Assembly: GCA_002719615.1 (NCBI GenBank)
Contig: PBHZ01000016.1
Span: 3,981-26,853, forward strand
Source of the DNA: Methanobacteriota archaeon
Lineage (GTDB): Archaea; Thermoplasmatota; Poseidoniia; Poseidoniales; Thalassarchaeaceae
Reading direction: 5' to 3'
Length of the DNA: 22,873 bases
Made by a program: the position numbers and the translations under genes. This document shows, piece after piece, positions 7,309-13,831 of this stretch (position 1 is its first letter; every line of letters begins with the position of its first letter). The notes under the pieces are model-generated. The model was not told where the DNA came from, searched no databases, and saw only the letters and a list, made by a program, of their open reading frames with translations.

Positions 7309-7989
7309 ATGAATACCGGAGAAGAGGAGTCTGGTTTCATCGATTTGTTCTTCGAGGAATTGCCTCCAGAAGAGATGAGTTCGCGAGCAGAACTATTCTA
7401 TCAAAAAATGAATAATCGACGTACTACTCGCCATTTCTCAACTCGAGAAGTTTCACGTTCGCTGATTGAGTCGGCAATCAAAACCGCAGGAACATCTCCC
7501 TCTGGAGCTCATTTACAACCTTGGACATTTGTGGCAATTTCTAATCAAGAATTAAAGCGTAAAATTCGCCAAGCAGCCGAAGAGGAAGAAATTAAAACAT
7601 ACTCTGAGCGGATGCCAGAGGCATGGGCAGAAGTTCTCAGGCCTCTCGGTACCGATGCAGTCAAAGAACATATAACCGATGCTCCTTGGGTAGTTGTACT
7701 TTTTAGACAAAAAAAGCGATTACGAGATAATGGAAAATGGAGTCCAACTTACTACTCTCAGGAATCTTGTGGGATTGCTGCTGGATTATTTATAGCGGCA
7801 ATACATAATATGGGACTAGTAACGCTAACGCACACTCCTTCTCCAATGGGATTTTTGCGTGAGATTTTACAAAGACCAGAGCACGAACATGCGATGTTGT
7901 TGATGCCAGTTGGATTTCCTGCAGATGCAGCAAAGATACCAGACTTAGATCGCAAATCTCTATATGATATCTCAGATTTTTTTGAGTGA
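7309..7989 (+). CDS. Nitroreductase-superfamily flavoenzyme, iodotyrosine deiodinase (IYD)-like
   Basis: A 226-residue FMN enzyme. The N-terminal RRTTRHFSTREV and TSPSGAHLQPWTF (62-74) segments form the FMN site typical of the IYD branch. The C-terminal RPEHEHAMLLMPVGFPADA and IPDLDRKSLYDI segments also match the IYD branch closely. The active-site lid shows E94, Y98 and K119 at the spacing of the Glu/Tyr/Lys triad that grips the amino-acid part of halotyrosine in animal IYD (E157/Y161/K182 in human, from memory). IYD reductively removes iodide or bromide from tyrosine. Unlike animal IYD, there is no membrane anchor, as in bacterial homologues. The activity here is inferred; a general nitroreductase remains possible. 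A 125-base gap separates it from pirin. Confidence 0.85.
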   Translation: MNTGEEESGFIDLFFEELPPEEMSSRAELFYQKMNNRRTTRHFSTREVSRSLIESAIKTAGTSPSGAHLQPWTFVAISNQELKRKIRQAAEEEEIKTYSERMPEAWAEVLRPLGTDAVKEHITDAPWVVVLFRQKKRLRDNGKWSPTYYSQESCGIAAGLFIAAIHNMGLVTLTHTPSPMGFLREILQRPEHEHAMLLMPVGFPADAAKIPDLDRKSLYDISDFFE

Positions 7990-8114
7990 ACGTTTCAATT
8001 ACACAGATTTTGAAAATTGACAATAAATCTAGTAAAGGAAACCGGAAAACAGGCAATGGTAGCGTTTCTCTCAGGCAAACTAGTAATTATATGCTGATAT
8101 AAGATGACCGATGT

Positions 8115-9005
8115 ATGCGCGGAGTCATTGAGATTGTACCAACACATGTTGTACGTGAGGGAGGAGGTTTCTTGGTTCGAAGACCATTTAGAATGGGGAA
8201 GATAATGAGTCCGTTTTTGTTAATTGACGAAATGGGACCAGTGAATTACGGACCAGGTGAGGCTATAGGAGCACCATGGCATCCACACCGCGGTTTCGAG
8301 ACTGTAACTTACCTCCTTGATGGTAGAATGAGACATGAAGATAGTGAGGGCAATACCGGTGAATTGAATCCTGGAGATGTCCAATGGATGACTGCTGGAA
8401 GAGGTATCATCCACTGCGAAGAACCACACGAAGAATTCTTCAGAACCGGAGGTAAGATGCATGGATTCCAAATCTGGGTTAACCTTCCTGCGGCAAATAA
8501 AATGATGAAGCCTAGATATCAAGAAGTCCCTGCATCAGAATCTCCTTTAGTAGAGCAAGATGGTATTTGGGCACGAGTAATCGCAGGTGAATGTATGGGA
8601 AAATCTTCCAATATCGACACAAAAATACCAATTACTTTAATTCACGTCAGAATGGATAAAGATACCCGTTTAGTTCAAAAAATTGAATCGAATCTGAATG
8701 GGATGATTTATGTCTTTGGAGGAGAGATTTCGATTGAGAATGATATTAGAGTAAGAAAGCATCCAATGCCCTTCGGTATTAGGGCAAAGCAACAGATAAA
8801 GGATGGTGAATTGGCCCTTCTCTCCGAGGGAGGAGAAATTAATATCCGATCCAAGTCATACTCCGAGTTTTTGATTTTAGCAGGACCTGAATTGAATGAG
8901 CCCATTGAGCGGTATGGGCCATTCGTAATGAATACCAGAGAAGAAATTCACCAGGCTGTATTAGACTATCAAAATGGGACATTTGCAATAAAAAACAAAG
9001 AATAA
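8115..9005 (+). CDS. Pirin family protein (bicupin)
   Basis: A 296-residue two-cupin protein, normal pirin length. The N-terminal cupin holds the metal ligands H56 and H58 in WHPHRGFETVTYLLDG, and H100 and E102 in GRGIIHCEEP, the pirin pattern. The C-terminal cupin is more degenerate, as usual. Pirins bind iron; some have quercetin 2,3-dioxygenase activity and others act as redox-sensing regulators, so the native role is open. There is no signal peptide. The ATG at 8115 is used; an ATG four bases earlier is in another frame. It lies between an IYD-like flavoenzyme and a convergent DsrE-like gene whose end is 9 bases away, within a block rich in redox and aromatic chemistry. Confidence 0.92.
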   Translation: MRGVIEIVPTHVVREGGGFLVRRPFRMGKIMSPFLLIDEMGPVNYGPGEAIGAPWHPHRGFETVTYLLDGRMRHEDSEGNTGELNPGDVQWMTAGRGIIHCEEPHEEFFRTGGKMHGFQIWVNLPAANKMMKPRYQEVPASESPLVEQDGIWARVIAGECMGKSSNIDTKIPITLIHVRMDKDTRLVQKIESNLNGMIYVFGGEISIENDIRVRKHPMPFGIRAKQQIKDGELALLSEGGEINIRSKSYSEFLILAGPELNEPIERYGPFVMNTREEIHQAVLDYQNGTFAIKNKE

Positions 9006-9014
9006 TGTCAATAT

Positions 9015-9404
9015 TTAATACATCAATTGTATTTCAGATGCTGAACTTAACTCAATAACGCCAAGAGGTCCACTCCATTTGATTTTGTCATCCGGAACTA
9101 TTAGCGCCCCATCTCCCTCACGGTATCCGAGTGTTGCTTTTACTGAGGCAAATGAACAATATAAAGTGGCCTTAGATGTGATAATATCGATCAATTCTGT
9201 TACTGCTTTGGAATCTGTCCCCATTTCTTTGTCTAACTCTTTGATAAAATCAGGCTCTAGCAATCTTGTCCCAGAAGCTGCGAAAAAAACGCTTACCTCG
9301 TGGCCTTCTGTGATTGCTCTAGCGGTACATGCTATTCCTACAATAGTTTTCAAAATATCATTCTTAGGTTCTGATACAAAATTCACGAAGTATTTCTTGC
9401 TCAT
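9015..9404 (-). CDS. DsrE/DsrF-like family protein
   Basis: A 129-residue protein with the DsrE-like fold pattern: an N-terminal beta strand (KKYFVNFVSEP), a long helix (NDILKTIVGIACTARAITEG), a second strand (HEVSVFFAASGTRLL), then a helical part and a candidate active cysteine C83 in LYCSFASVKATLGY. In sulfur metabolism, DsrE and TusD relatives carry persulfide on a cysteine, while many stand-alone archaeal members are uncharacterised. Only one well-placed cysteine (C83, with C26 elsewhere) is seen, so sulfur transfer is possible but unproven. The protein appears cytoplasmic. It is convergent with pirin, and the membrane protein gene upstream on the same strand ends 47 bases before its start. 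Confidence 0.8.
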   Translation of the reverse strand: MSKKYFVNFVSEPKNDILKTIVGIACTARAITEGHEVSVFFAASGTRLLEPDFIKELDKEMGTDSKAVTELIDIITSKATLYCSFASVKATLGYREGDGALIVPDDKIKWSGPLGVIELSSASEIQLMY

Positions 9405-9451
9405 GAAGAAAGGCCAAAAGAATTTGCTATTTGAATTAGTGCCATGTGTTT

Positions 9452-10351
9452 CTATTTTCTATTAATAAGGTGTGGAAACAAGACAGGTACTCTATCCCTG
9501 TATTTTTGGTACTCCGGTTCATGTTCCCACTTCGCCAAAGCCCGCCTGTCCAATATCGGAATTCCGCTGACTTTTGTCAGTAGTATATAGACGAAAACTG
9601 GAGATATCCATGAGACCTTTTCCAGACCCTCAAAGCAGGCCAACCCAAAGATGGCAATACCTGTCCAGAGCATGATCTCTCCTAGATAGTTTGGATGCCT
9701 ACATTGTGACCAGAGACCTCGGTCTATCCACTTGCCTTCATTCTCAGGAATGGAGTTGAAATTAGTTTTCTGCGAGTCCGCCAAAACCTCAATTCCAAAA
9801 CCGAGAATCCAAATTAGAAGCCCAATGGCGTCCCAGATTCCAAGAGGAGGAGATGAGCCTGATTGGCTGTTGATAACGATGACGACATTCGCAGTTAGGA
9901 ATATCCAAAGTCCTTGCAAAGTCCAAGGGACTAAGAATCTCACTGGAGATGTTTTTAGATTGTCAAACCGACCATCCTTACCTTTTTTATGAATCCTAAG
10001 AAATAGAAATCCGGATAGTCGAACTGACCAAATGATGACTAATGAACTAATTATTAATTCTCTATGACCAATCTCTCCCGACTCAGAGCCCGCCCAAAGG
10101 CTGAATGCAACTACTACTAGGTAGGTGACCCCACCAATGAGATCATAGAATCTCTCAGTTTGGTATATGGAGGCTGGAATCCATGCCATCCATTGGACTC
10201 CAAAGATAATGATAGCAGACCAGGTTACTGAAGGTAGTCCTTTAAAGTTGGTTGAATTAGCATCTACAGCGATAAGATCTAGCCCAACAATGAGCACTGC
10301 TGTGGTAAGCACTATACCAGTCAAGCGGTAATCGTCGCCCCTCGTGTTCAT
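9452..10351 (-). CDS. DUF1295 / steroid 5-alpha-reductase-like membrane protein
   Basis: About 299 residues with multiple membrane helices. The C-terminal signature WSQCRHPNYLGEIMLWTGIA (about 212-231) and the tail EYQKYRDRVPVLFP match the DUF1295 family, related to steroid 5-alpha-reductases and isoprenylcysteine methyltransferases. In this superfamily the region RHPNYLGE contributes to binding a nucleotide cofactor or S-adenosylmethionine at the membrane face. Substrate is unknown; a lipid or isoprenoid reductase is the reasonable guess. An upstream in-frame GTG (10363) would add four residues, but ATG 10351 fits better with a TATA-like box at 10373-10385. The gene is divergent from the three-gene micro-operon that begins at 10449. 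Confidence 0.85.
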   Translation of the reverse strand: MNTRGDDYRLTGIVLTTAVLIVGLDLIAVDANSTNFKGLPSVTWSAIIIFGVQWMAWIPASIYQTERFYDLIGGVTYLVVVAFSLWAGSESGEIGHRELIISSLVIIWSVRLSGFLFLRIHKKGKDGRFDNLKTSPVRFLVPWTLQGLWIFLTANVVIVINSQSGSSPPLGIWDAIGLLIWILGFGIEVLADSQKTNFNSIPENEGKWIDRGLWSQCRHPNYLGEIMLWTGIAIFGLACFEGLEKVSWISPVFVYILLTKVSGIPILDRRALAKWEHEPEYQKYRDRVPVLFPHLINRK

Positions 10352-10372
10352 GTCTCGGTGCACTGAAGATTA

Positions 10373-10385
10373 GCAAATAATATAA
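10373..10385 (-). promoter_or_regulatory. TATA-like box for the DUF1295 gene
   Basis: On the minus strand this reads ATTATATTATTTG, ending about 22 bases before the ATG at 10351. Such close spacing predicts a leaderless or nearly leaderless transcript, common in archaea. Confidence 0.4.
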
Positions 10386-10419
10386 TGGCATGAGATTTAA
10401 AATAAAATCCGGAATAATC

Positions 10420-10430
10420 TATAAGTATAA
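10420..10430 (+). promoter_or_regulatory. TATA-like box for the CCCH micro-operon
   Basis: TATAAGTATAA lies 19-29 bases before the ATG at 10449, consistent with an archaeal promoter that gives a very short leader. It is divergent from the DUF1295 promoter 35 bases away. Confidence 0.45.
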
Positions 10431-10448
10431 TTAGATGATAGGGATTTT

Positions 10449-10625
10449 ATGAAGTCAATTTCACGTAGGAGGATGACGAAAAGCCCTATATTCTGGTTAA
10501 TTGTAGCAATTATACAGCCATTGGTGTATTTCATTTCAATGGATTATTTTGGTCAAGTTATTGCGATAATTATACCTTGGTTATTTCTGATTATATATAT
10601 CGTTTGGAGACGGATTGATTTATGA
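10449..10625 (+). CDS. Two-helix small membrane protein, first gene of a micro-operon
   Basis: A 58-residue protein, MKSISRRRMTKSPIFWL onward. A strongly basic N-terminus precedes two hydrophobic segments (about 14-29 and 36-52), and the tail WRRIDL is again basic, so both ends should face the cytoplasm. It was found by reading the gap between the DUF1295 gene and the next long ORF. It has its own TATA-like box, and its stop is only 3 bases before the start of the CCCH-finger gene. That spacing, repeated at the next junction, is the best evidence that it is real. Function is unknown; a partner for the downstream membrane protein is the simplest idea. Confidence 0.65.
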   Translation: MKSISRRRMTKSPIFWLIVAIIQPLVYFISMDYFGQVIAIIIPWLFLIIYIVWRRIDL

Positions 10626-10628
10626 ATA

Positions 10629-11108
10629 ATGGTAAATAATATTGATATTGGTAGAATAGATATGGGTGAAAGGAAGTGCGCGTTCGATGGTTGTAATGCA
10701 CTGGAATTTAGGGCAACTGGATATTGTCTAAGACATGGGGAAAAAGGTTTGAATACTAAAAAAATCAGAGTTGTGGAGGTTCCTAAGGATGGAGAAAGAG
10801 AGGAAATAAAAGCTGAGTGGATATTGTTCCTCATTGGAATTCCTATCTCATTTTTTGGATATAGACTTCTGCAAGTAGAACCAGTTATACACTGGTATGG
10901 AGAATTAATCAATCTGGTTGTCAAAATCTGTGGAATAGTCTCGCTTGTTGTCGGTACAATTTTTCTCTTAATGCCAATAATTGAGAAGTATGAATATAAA
11001 ATTAGAAAATCGTCAAAATCCGAACTTTCATTCGAACCGTCGACGGGGATGTACTACTTTCCAACTAACCAAGAACGTCCTGAAGAACAAAAAGCCTCGG
11101 AGGAATAA
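10629..11108 (+). CDS. CCCH mini-zinc-finger membrane protein
   Basis: A 159-residue protein. Near the N-terminus C17, C22, C33 and H36 (CAFDGC ... GYCLRHG) make a compact C-x4-C-x10-C-x2-H site like the short zinc knuckles seen in some plant and archaeal proteins. A basic/acidic linker follows, then two membrane helices at about 62-82 and 96-118, and an acidic, serine-rich cytoplasmic-looking tail. A zinc knuckle tethered to the membrane could bind a protein or nucleic acid partner there. No known family is assigned. It lies between two tiny membrane proteins with 3-base gaps on both sides, so the three genes are almost surely one transcript. Confidence 0.75.
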   Translation: MVNNIDIGRIDMGERKCAFDGCNALEFRATGYCLRHGEKGLNTKKIRVVEVPKDGEREEIKAEWILFLIGIPISFFGYRLLQVEPVIHWYGELINLVVKICGIVSLVVGTIFLLMPIIEKYEYKIRKSSKSELSFEPSTGMYYFPTNQERPEEQKASEE

Positions 11109-11111
11109 GAA

Positions 11112-11270
11112 ATGTGGTTGTTGGATTTAACAGCGAGAGGGTGGGGAAAAGATAGTTGGAGTGAATTAAGCTTCAGCGAGAAGAGTTTTACTATATTCAT
11201 TATTTTTGATTTGATGATTGTAACTCCGTTTATCGTATTGGATTTGCTGGATATTTCTGGTTTTATTTGA
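11112..11270 (+). CDS. 52-residue single-helix protein, last gene of the micro-operon
   Basis: The ORF begins MWLLDLTARGWGKDSWSE, followed by one hydrophobic helix at about 26-44 and a short C-terminus ending SGFI. It starts 3 bases after the stop of the CCCH-finger gene, the same spacing as at the previous junction. The N-terminal half is amphipathic with three tryptophans, which often places a segment at the membrane surface. No family is recognised. Together with the 58-residue protein it brackets the zinc-finger protein, suggesting a small membrane complex. The call rests on operon spacing and hydrophobic pattern, not on homology. Confidence 0.55.
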   Translation: MWLLDLTARGWGKDSWSELSFSEKSFTIFIIFDLMIVTPFIVLDLLDISGFI

Positions 11271-11299
11271 TTGTGTCATAATCTAAAACATATAGAAAT

Positions 11300-11497
11300 T
11301 CATTCTTCTTCGGTAATTGCAAAAATACCTTTCCTAGATGTCCTGAACCAAAATAAAAGAGCTAAAGCCCACATAATAAAAATAAGGCATACATCGATAT
11401 TATTCAATTCAAAATAATCTATAACAATATGCCCAAGTACAATTGTGAAAAGTGGCCATGCAGGATGAATATGAGATGATTGTTGTTTGCTGGACAT
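11300..11497 (-). CDS. Small two-helix membrane protein
   Basis: A 65-residue protein starting MSSKQQSSHIHPAWPL. Two hydrophobic segments (about 14-28 and 35-51) are joined by a short acidic loop (DYFELNNID), and the tail is basic then acidic (RTSRKGIFAITEEE). A GGATATAAT-type box lies 15-23 bases upstream of the ATG, so the message would be nearly leaderless. It is convergent with the CCCH micro-operon, whose last stop is 30 bases away. Function is unknown. Confidence 0.6.
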   Translation of the reverse strand: MSSKQQSSHIHPAWPLFTIVLGHIVIDYFELNNIDVCLIFIMWALALLFWFRTSRKGIFAITEEE

Positions 11498-11608
11498 GAC
11501 TAAATCTTCTATTATATCCTAGGATATTAATATTAGGCCGGCATAAATTACTTTAGTTTTGAGAATATATTACAAACAATTCATACATGTGAGTCCTATC
11601 TCAAGTCG

Positions 11609-11725
11609 ATGAATAGTAGTGATGTTCTAACATTTTGTTTCAGTTCATTTATTCTTTTGGCGATAATTATTGCCATCAAGAATGGATGGTTCAAATCTGC
11701 TCTCGCTCTGCTTTTTTGGGGATAA
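11609..11725 (+). CDS. 38-residue membrane protein, possibly the front half of a frameshifted gene
   Basis: The ORF runs from ATG 11609 (MNSSDVLTFCFSSFIL) through a hydrophobic helix and a basic turn (IKNGWFKSALALLFWG) to a TAA at 11723-11725. The stop comes directly after a TTTTTTGGGG run. One extra G there would let the protein continue into the frame ending at 11853, giving about 81 residues with two or three helices. It may be a complete tiny protein, a programmed slip, or a gene broken by a one-base error or mutation. No family is recognised. Confidence 0.45.
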   Translation: MNSSDVLTFCFSSFILLAIIIAIKNGWFKSALALLFWG

Positions 11726-11853
11726 ATAAATTATTACCTATGATATTAAGCATGGTTCAAGGGATTTTTACTCTTACTTGTATTATTTTGTATTTTTGTA
11801 GACTTGATTTAAACTTCAAACTAAACTTGCGGTTCAGATTTTTTAAAGCTTAA
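11726..11853 (+). other. Possible second half of the frameshifted membrane protein
   Basis: In the frame one base back from the 38-residue ORF, the sequence continues INKLLPMILSMVQGIF and a further hydrophobic helix, ending at 11853. It has its own ATG at 11740, or could open with TTG at 11635 overlapping the first ORF. Its last 33 bases overlap the convergent gene that ends at 11821. Translation is not certain. Confidence 0.3.
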
Positions 11854-12201
11854 ACGTCCTACAATAATCATAGCAATCATCAAACAAATATGTATTAGTG
11901 GAACATAAAAAAGATCAAATCTATTTACTCTTATGACCATTAAATACCCAGTAAGTATTGCCATAAATCCTGGTAATATCGCTAAACCTTGGAGTAATCT
12001 TCTAGTTTTTGGCCAGAATACTAAAAGGAATGCAATCAAACATATTGGTATTGTGACCATAGAAAGAAAGGTTGCTCCTAGAATACCACATGCCTCAGGG
12101 CCAATGCATAATCCTTGAGCAGGAGTTGGAATTAATACTATAAAAATTAAAACCGTAGTGAAAACTACTGAATTATGATTCTGAGAATATAATTTTGCCA
12201 T
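11821..12201 (-). CDS. Membrane protein, about four TM segments
   Basis: A 126-residue protein of unknown family. The first hydrophobic segment (about 11-29) ends in PTPAQGLCIGPEACG and could be a cleavable signal sequence; two cysteines follow at about 32 and 38. Three more helices lie at about 41-62, 70-90 and 99-115, separated by a basic loop (WPKTRRLL), and the tail (RLSFKKSEPQV) is basic. The ATG at 12201 is the natural start. The 3' end overlaps the possible frameshift extension of the convergent small gene. No operon partner is evident. Confidence 0.6.
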   Translation of the reverse strand: MAKLYSQNHNSVVFTTVLIFIVLIPTPAQGLCIGPEACGILGATFLSMVTIPICLIAFLLVFWPKTRRLLQGLAILPGFMAILTGYLMVIRVNRFDLFYVPLIHICLMIAMIIVGRLSFKKSEPQV

Positions 12202-12293
12202 ATTATTTGGTTTGTATCAAAGCACTTAGTCATTTATAGATATCAAAGGTTAAAAATTACGTTTCTTTCATTTAATCTCTGAGTCATGTTTTT

Positions 12294-12413
12294 CTAATTA
12301 CCACAGCCACATCCAGGAGTATCGCAAGATGATGGGTTGACTTCTGCCTTTTGTTTTGTTTTTTGTTTCATCTTTCTGAGTCTTGCTAAACCCTTAAAGC
12401 CACGTGATTTCAT
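12294..12413 (-). CDS. 39-residue basic protein with C-terminal cysteine cluster
   Basis: From the ATG at 12413 the protein reads MKSRGFKGLARLRKMK, continues with a lysine/glutamine-rich segment, and ends SSCDTPGCGCGN, so three of its last ten residues are cysteines. The frame stays open upstream to 12572, but that part lies inside the SDR gene and reads as noise. The short start also has a good TATA box 38-45 bases upstream (12451-12458). A positively charged helix plus a Cys cluster suggests nucleic-acid or ribosome contact with a metal or redox site at the tail. I do not recognise the family. It follows the SDR gene on the same strand but has its own promoter. Confidence 0.6.
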   Translation of the reverse strand: MKSRGFKGLARLRKMKQKTKQKAEVNPSSCDTPGCGCGN

Positions 12414-12450
12414 ACCCTGCGCAGAACAGAAACGTACAAAATATTTTTTA

Positions 12451-12458
12451 TTATATAA
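12451..12458 (-). promoter_or_regulatory. TATA box for the 39-residue basic protein
   Basis: TTATATAA on the minus strand, within GGTTATATAATAAAAA, lies 38-45 bases before the ATG at 12413 and just after the SDR stop at 12476. This predicts a leader of roughly ten to fifteen bases. Confidence 0.5.
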
Positions 12459-12475
12459 CCTAATCCTAATAGAAA

Positions 12476-13249
12476 TTAAGAGTAAATTAATCTCCCTTCC
12501 ATTCCACCTGCCACTTCGATTACTTGACCTGTGACGTGTCCCGAAATTTTGTCCGAAGAAAGAGATACGCAAACTCTTGCTACATCAACCGGTGTCGCCA
12601 ATTTCTTTAGAGCCATAGTTGCAGTGGCTAGATTTATTGTATTTTCATCAATTCCATGTTCTACTTTTTTTGGAGTAATTGTCCATCCTGGTGCAACAGC
12701 ATTTACTCTTACATTACCAATTGTAGCCACTTCGTTCTTCAAACTCATTAAAAGTCCGGTTGTAATTGCTCCTTTTGCAGCCGCATAGTCTGAGTGACCT
12801 GCTTCTCCATAAATTCCAGCAGTAGAACCGATGAGTATCAAAGAACCATTGCCGGTATTTTTCGCATTCCTTAAGAAATGCTGAGCTGTATTTACAGTAA
12901 CATTTAGATTATTTTGAAAAGTAGAATTCCATCTATCTAATTTTATTTCCCATAATGGAGACGGTTTTGGAGGGTAATATCCAGCATTTGCTATACAAAT
13001 ATCTATTTTTCCATATCTTGAAATAATGGCATCAAACATTTTAATGGTTTCTTTTTCATTGGATAAATTTGCCTTAGTGGCAAAACCACCAATTTCATCT
13101 GCCAAAGAATTGGCACTTTCTTCTGAATTATTGTAATGAATTATTACTTTAGCACCTTCAGCTGCAAATTCTTTACAGATTGCTTGTCCAATTCCTCCTG
13201 CTCCTCCTGTGACTAAAACAATGGAGTCATTGAGTCCTGTGTCCATCAT
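12476..13249 (-). CDS. Short-chain dehydrogenase/reductase (SDR)
   Basis: A 257-residue classical SDR that should use NAD(P)H to interconvert a ketone and an alcohol. The Rossmann glycine motif TGGAGGIG is at 14-21, NAG at 88-90, the catalytic S142 in GSTAG, and Y155/K159 in DYAAAKG. The PGW motif follows at 187-189, and the C-terminus has the usual ITGQV-like HVTGQVIEVAGG. Overall pattern is close to 3-oxoacyl-ACP reductases (FabG type) and glucose dehydrogenase relatives, but the true substrate cannot be read from sequence. The first two Met codons (13249, 13246) are equivalent starts. The gene is divergent from the NUDIX hydrolase, with about 110 bases between the starts. Confidence 0.92.
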   Translation of the reverse strand: MMDTGLNDSIVLVTGGAGGIGQAICKEFAAEGAKVIIHYNNSEESANSLADEIGGFATKANLSNEKETIKMFDAIISRYGKIDICIANAGYYPPKPSPLWEIKLDRWNSTFQNNLNVTVNTAQHFLRNAKNTGNGSLILIGSTAGIYGEAGHSDYAAAKGAITTGLLMSLKNEVATIGNVRVNAVAPGWTITPKKVEHGIDENTINLATATMALKKLATPVDVARVCVSLSSDKISGHVTGQVIEVAGGMEGRLIYS

Positions 13250-13360
13250 TAATTCGAATGAGTAATTCTACTTAGTATGCTCGGAATATGTAATGTCAAC
13301 AAAAAAAGTATTAATTATTCAAAAATGAGGATTCATAAGTAAGTATGATGTCTTAATCAT

Positions 13361-13822
13361 ATGAGAGCGATAACTACTGATTTGGGAGTAGCTGCATGCA
13401 TCGTAAAGAAAGAGAAGATATTGCTTGTTAAAGAATCTAGAGGTTCAAAGGCTGGCTTATGGGGTATGCCCAAAGGGGCTGTTGATGAAGGAGAAGCACC
13501 TGCAAAAGCTGTTCTTCGTGAATTGAGAGAAGAATGTGGAGTTGAGGGAGAAGTCATTGGCTTAATTGGTGTGAGAGAACGAGTTGAAAATAAAATTCCT
13601 GGTATGTTCTTAGCTTATTCTGTGAAAATAAATGAAGATGAAATTAAAATTGATCGTGATGAAATATCAGATTTTGGATGGTTTTTAATTTCGGAATTCG
13701 AAGATATCAATTGGATAAGTGAAGCAATGGAAAATATTGCTAAAAGTGCAATCAAGGGTAATTTAGTGGAAATGACTGATTACACAAAGCAAAAAAATAA
13801 TCATTATGTTGTCTTTTCATAA
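13361..13822 (+). CDS. NUDIX hydrolase
   Basis: A 153-residue enzyme that hydrolyses a nucleoside diphosphate linked to another group. The complete Nudix box is visible: G39, E45, then RELREECGV at 53-61, fitting G-x5-E-x7-R-E-U-x-E-E-x-G-U. The lead-in LLVKESRGSKAGLWGMPKGAVDEG is typical of the MutT/ADP-ribose/diadenosine type, but specificity cannot be assigned. It is cytoplasmic with no extra domain. The ATG at 13361 is the first start in frame. It is convergent with the DUF6159-like gene, leaving 9 bases between their ends. Confidence 0.92.
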   Translation: MRAITTDLGVAACIVKKEKILLVKESRGSKAGLWGMPKGAVDEGEAPAKAVLRELREECGVEGEVIGLIGVRERVENKIPGMFLAYSVKINEDEIKIDRDEISDFGWFLISEFEDINWISEAMENIAKSAIKGNLVEMTDYTKQKNNHYVVFS

Positions 13823-13831
13823 AGATTGTTT

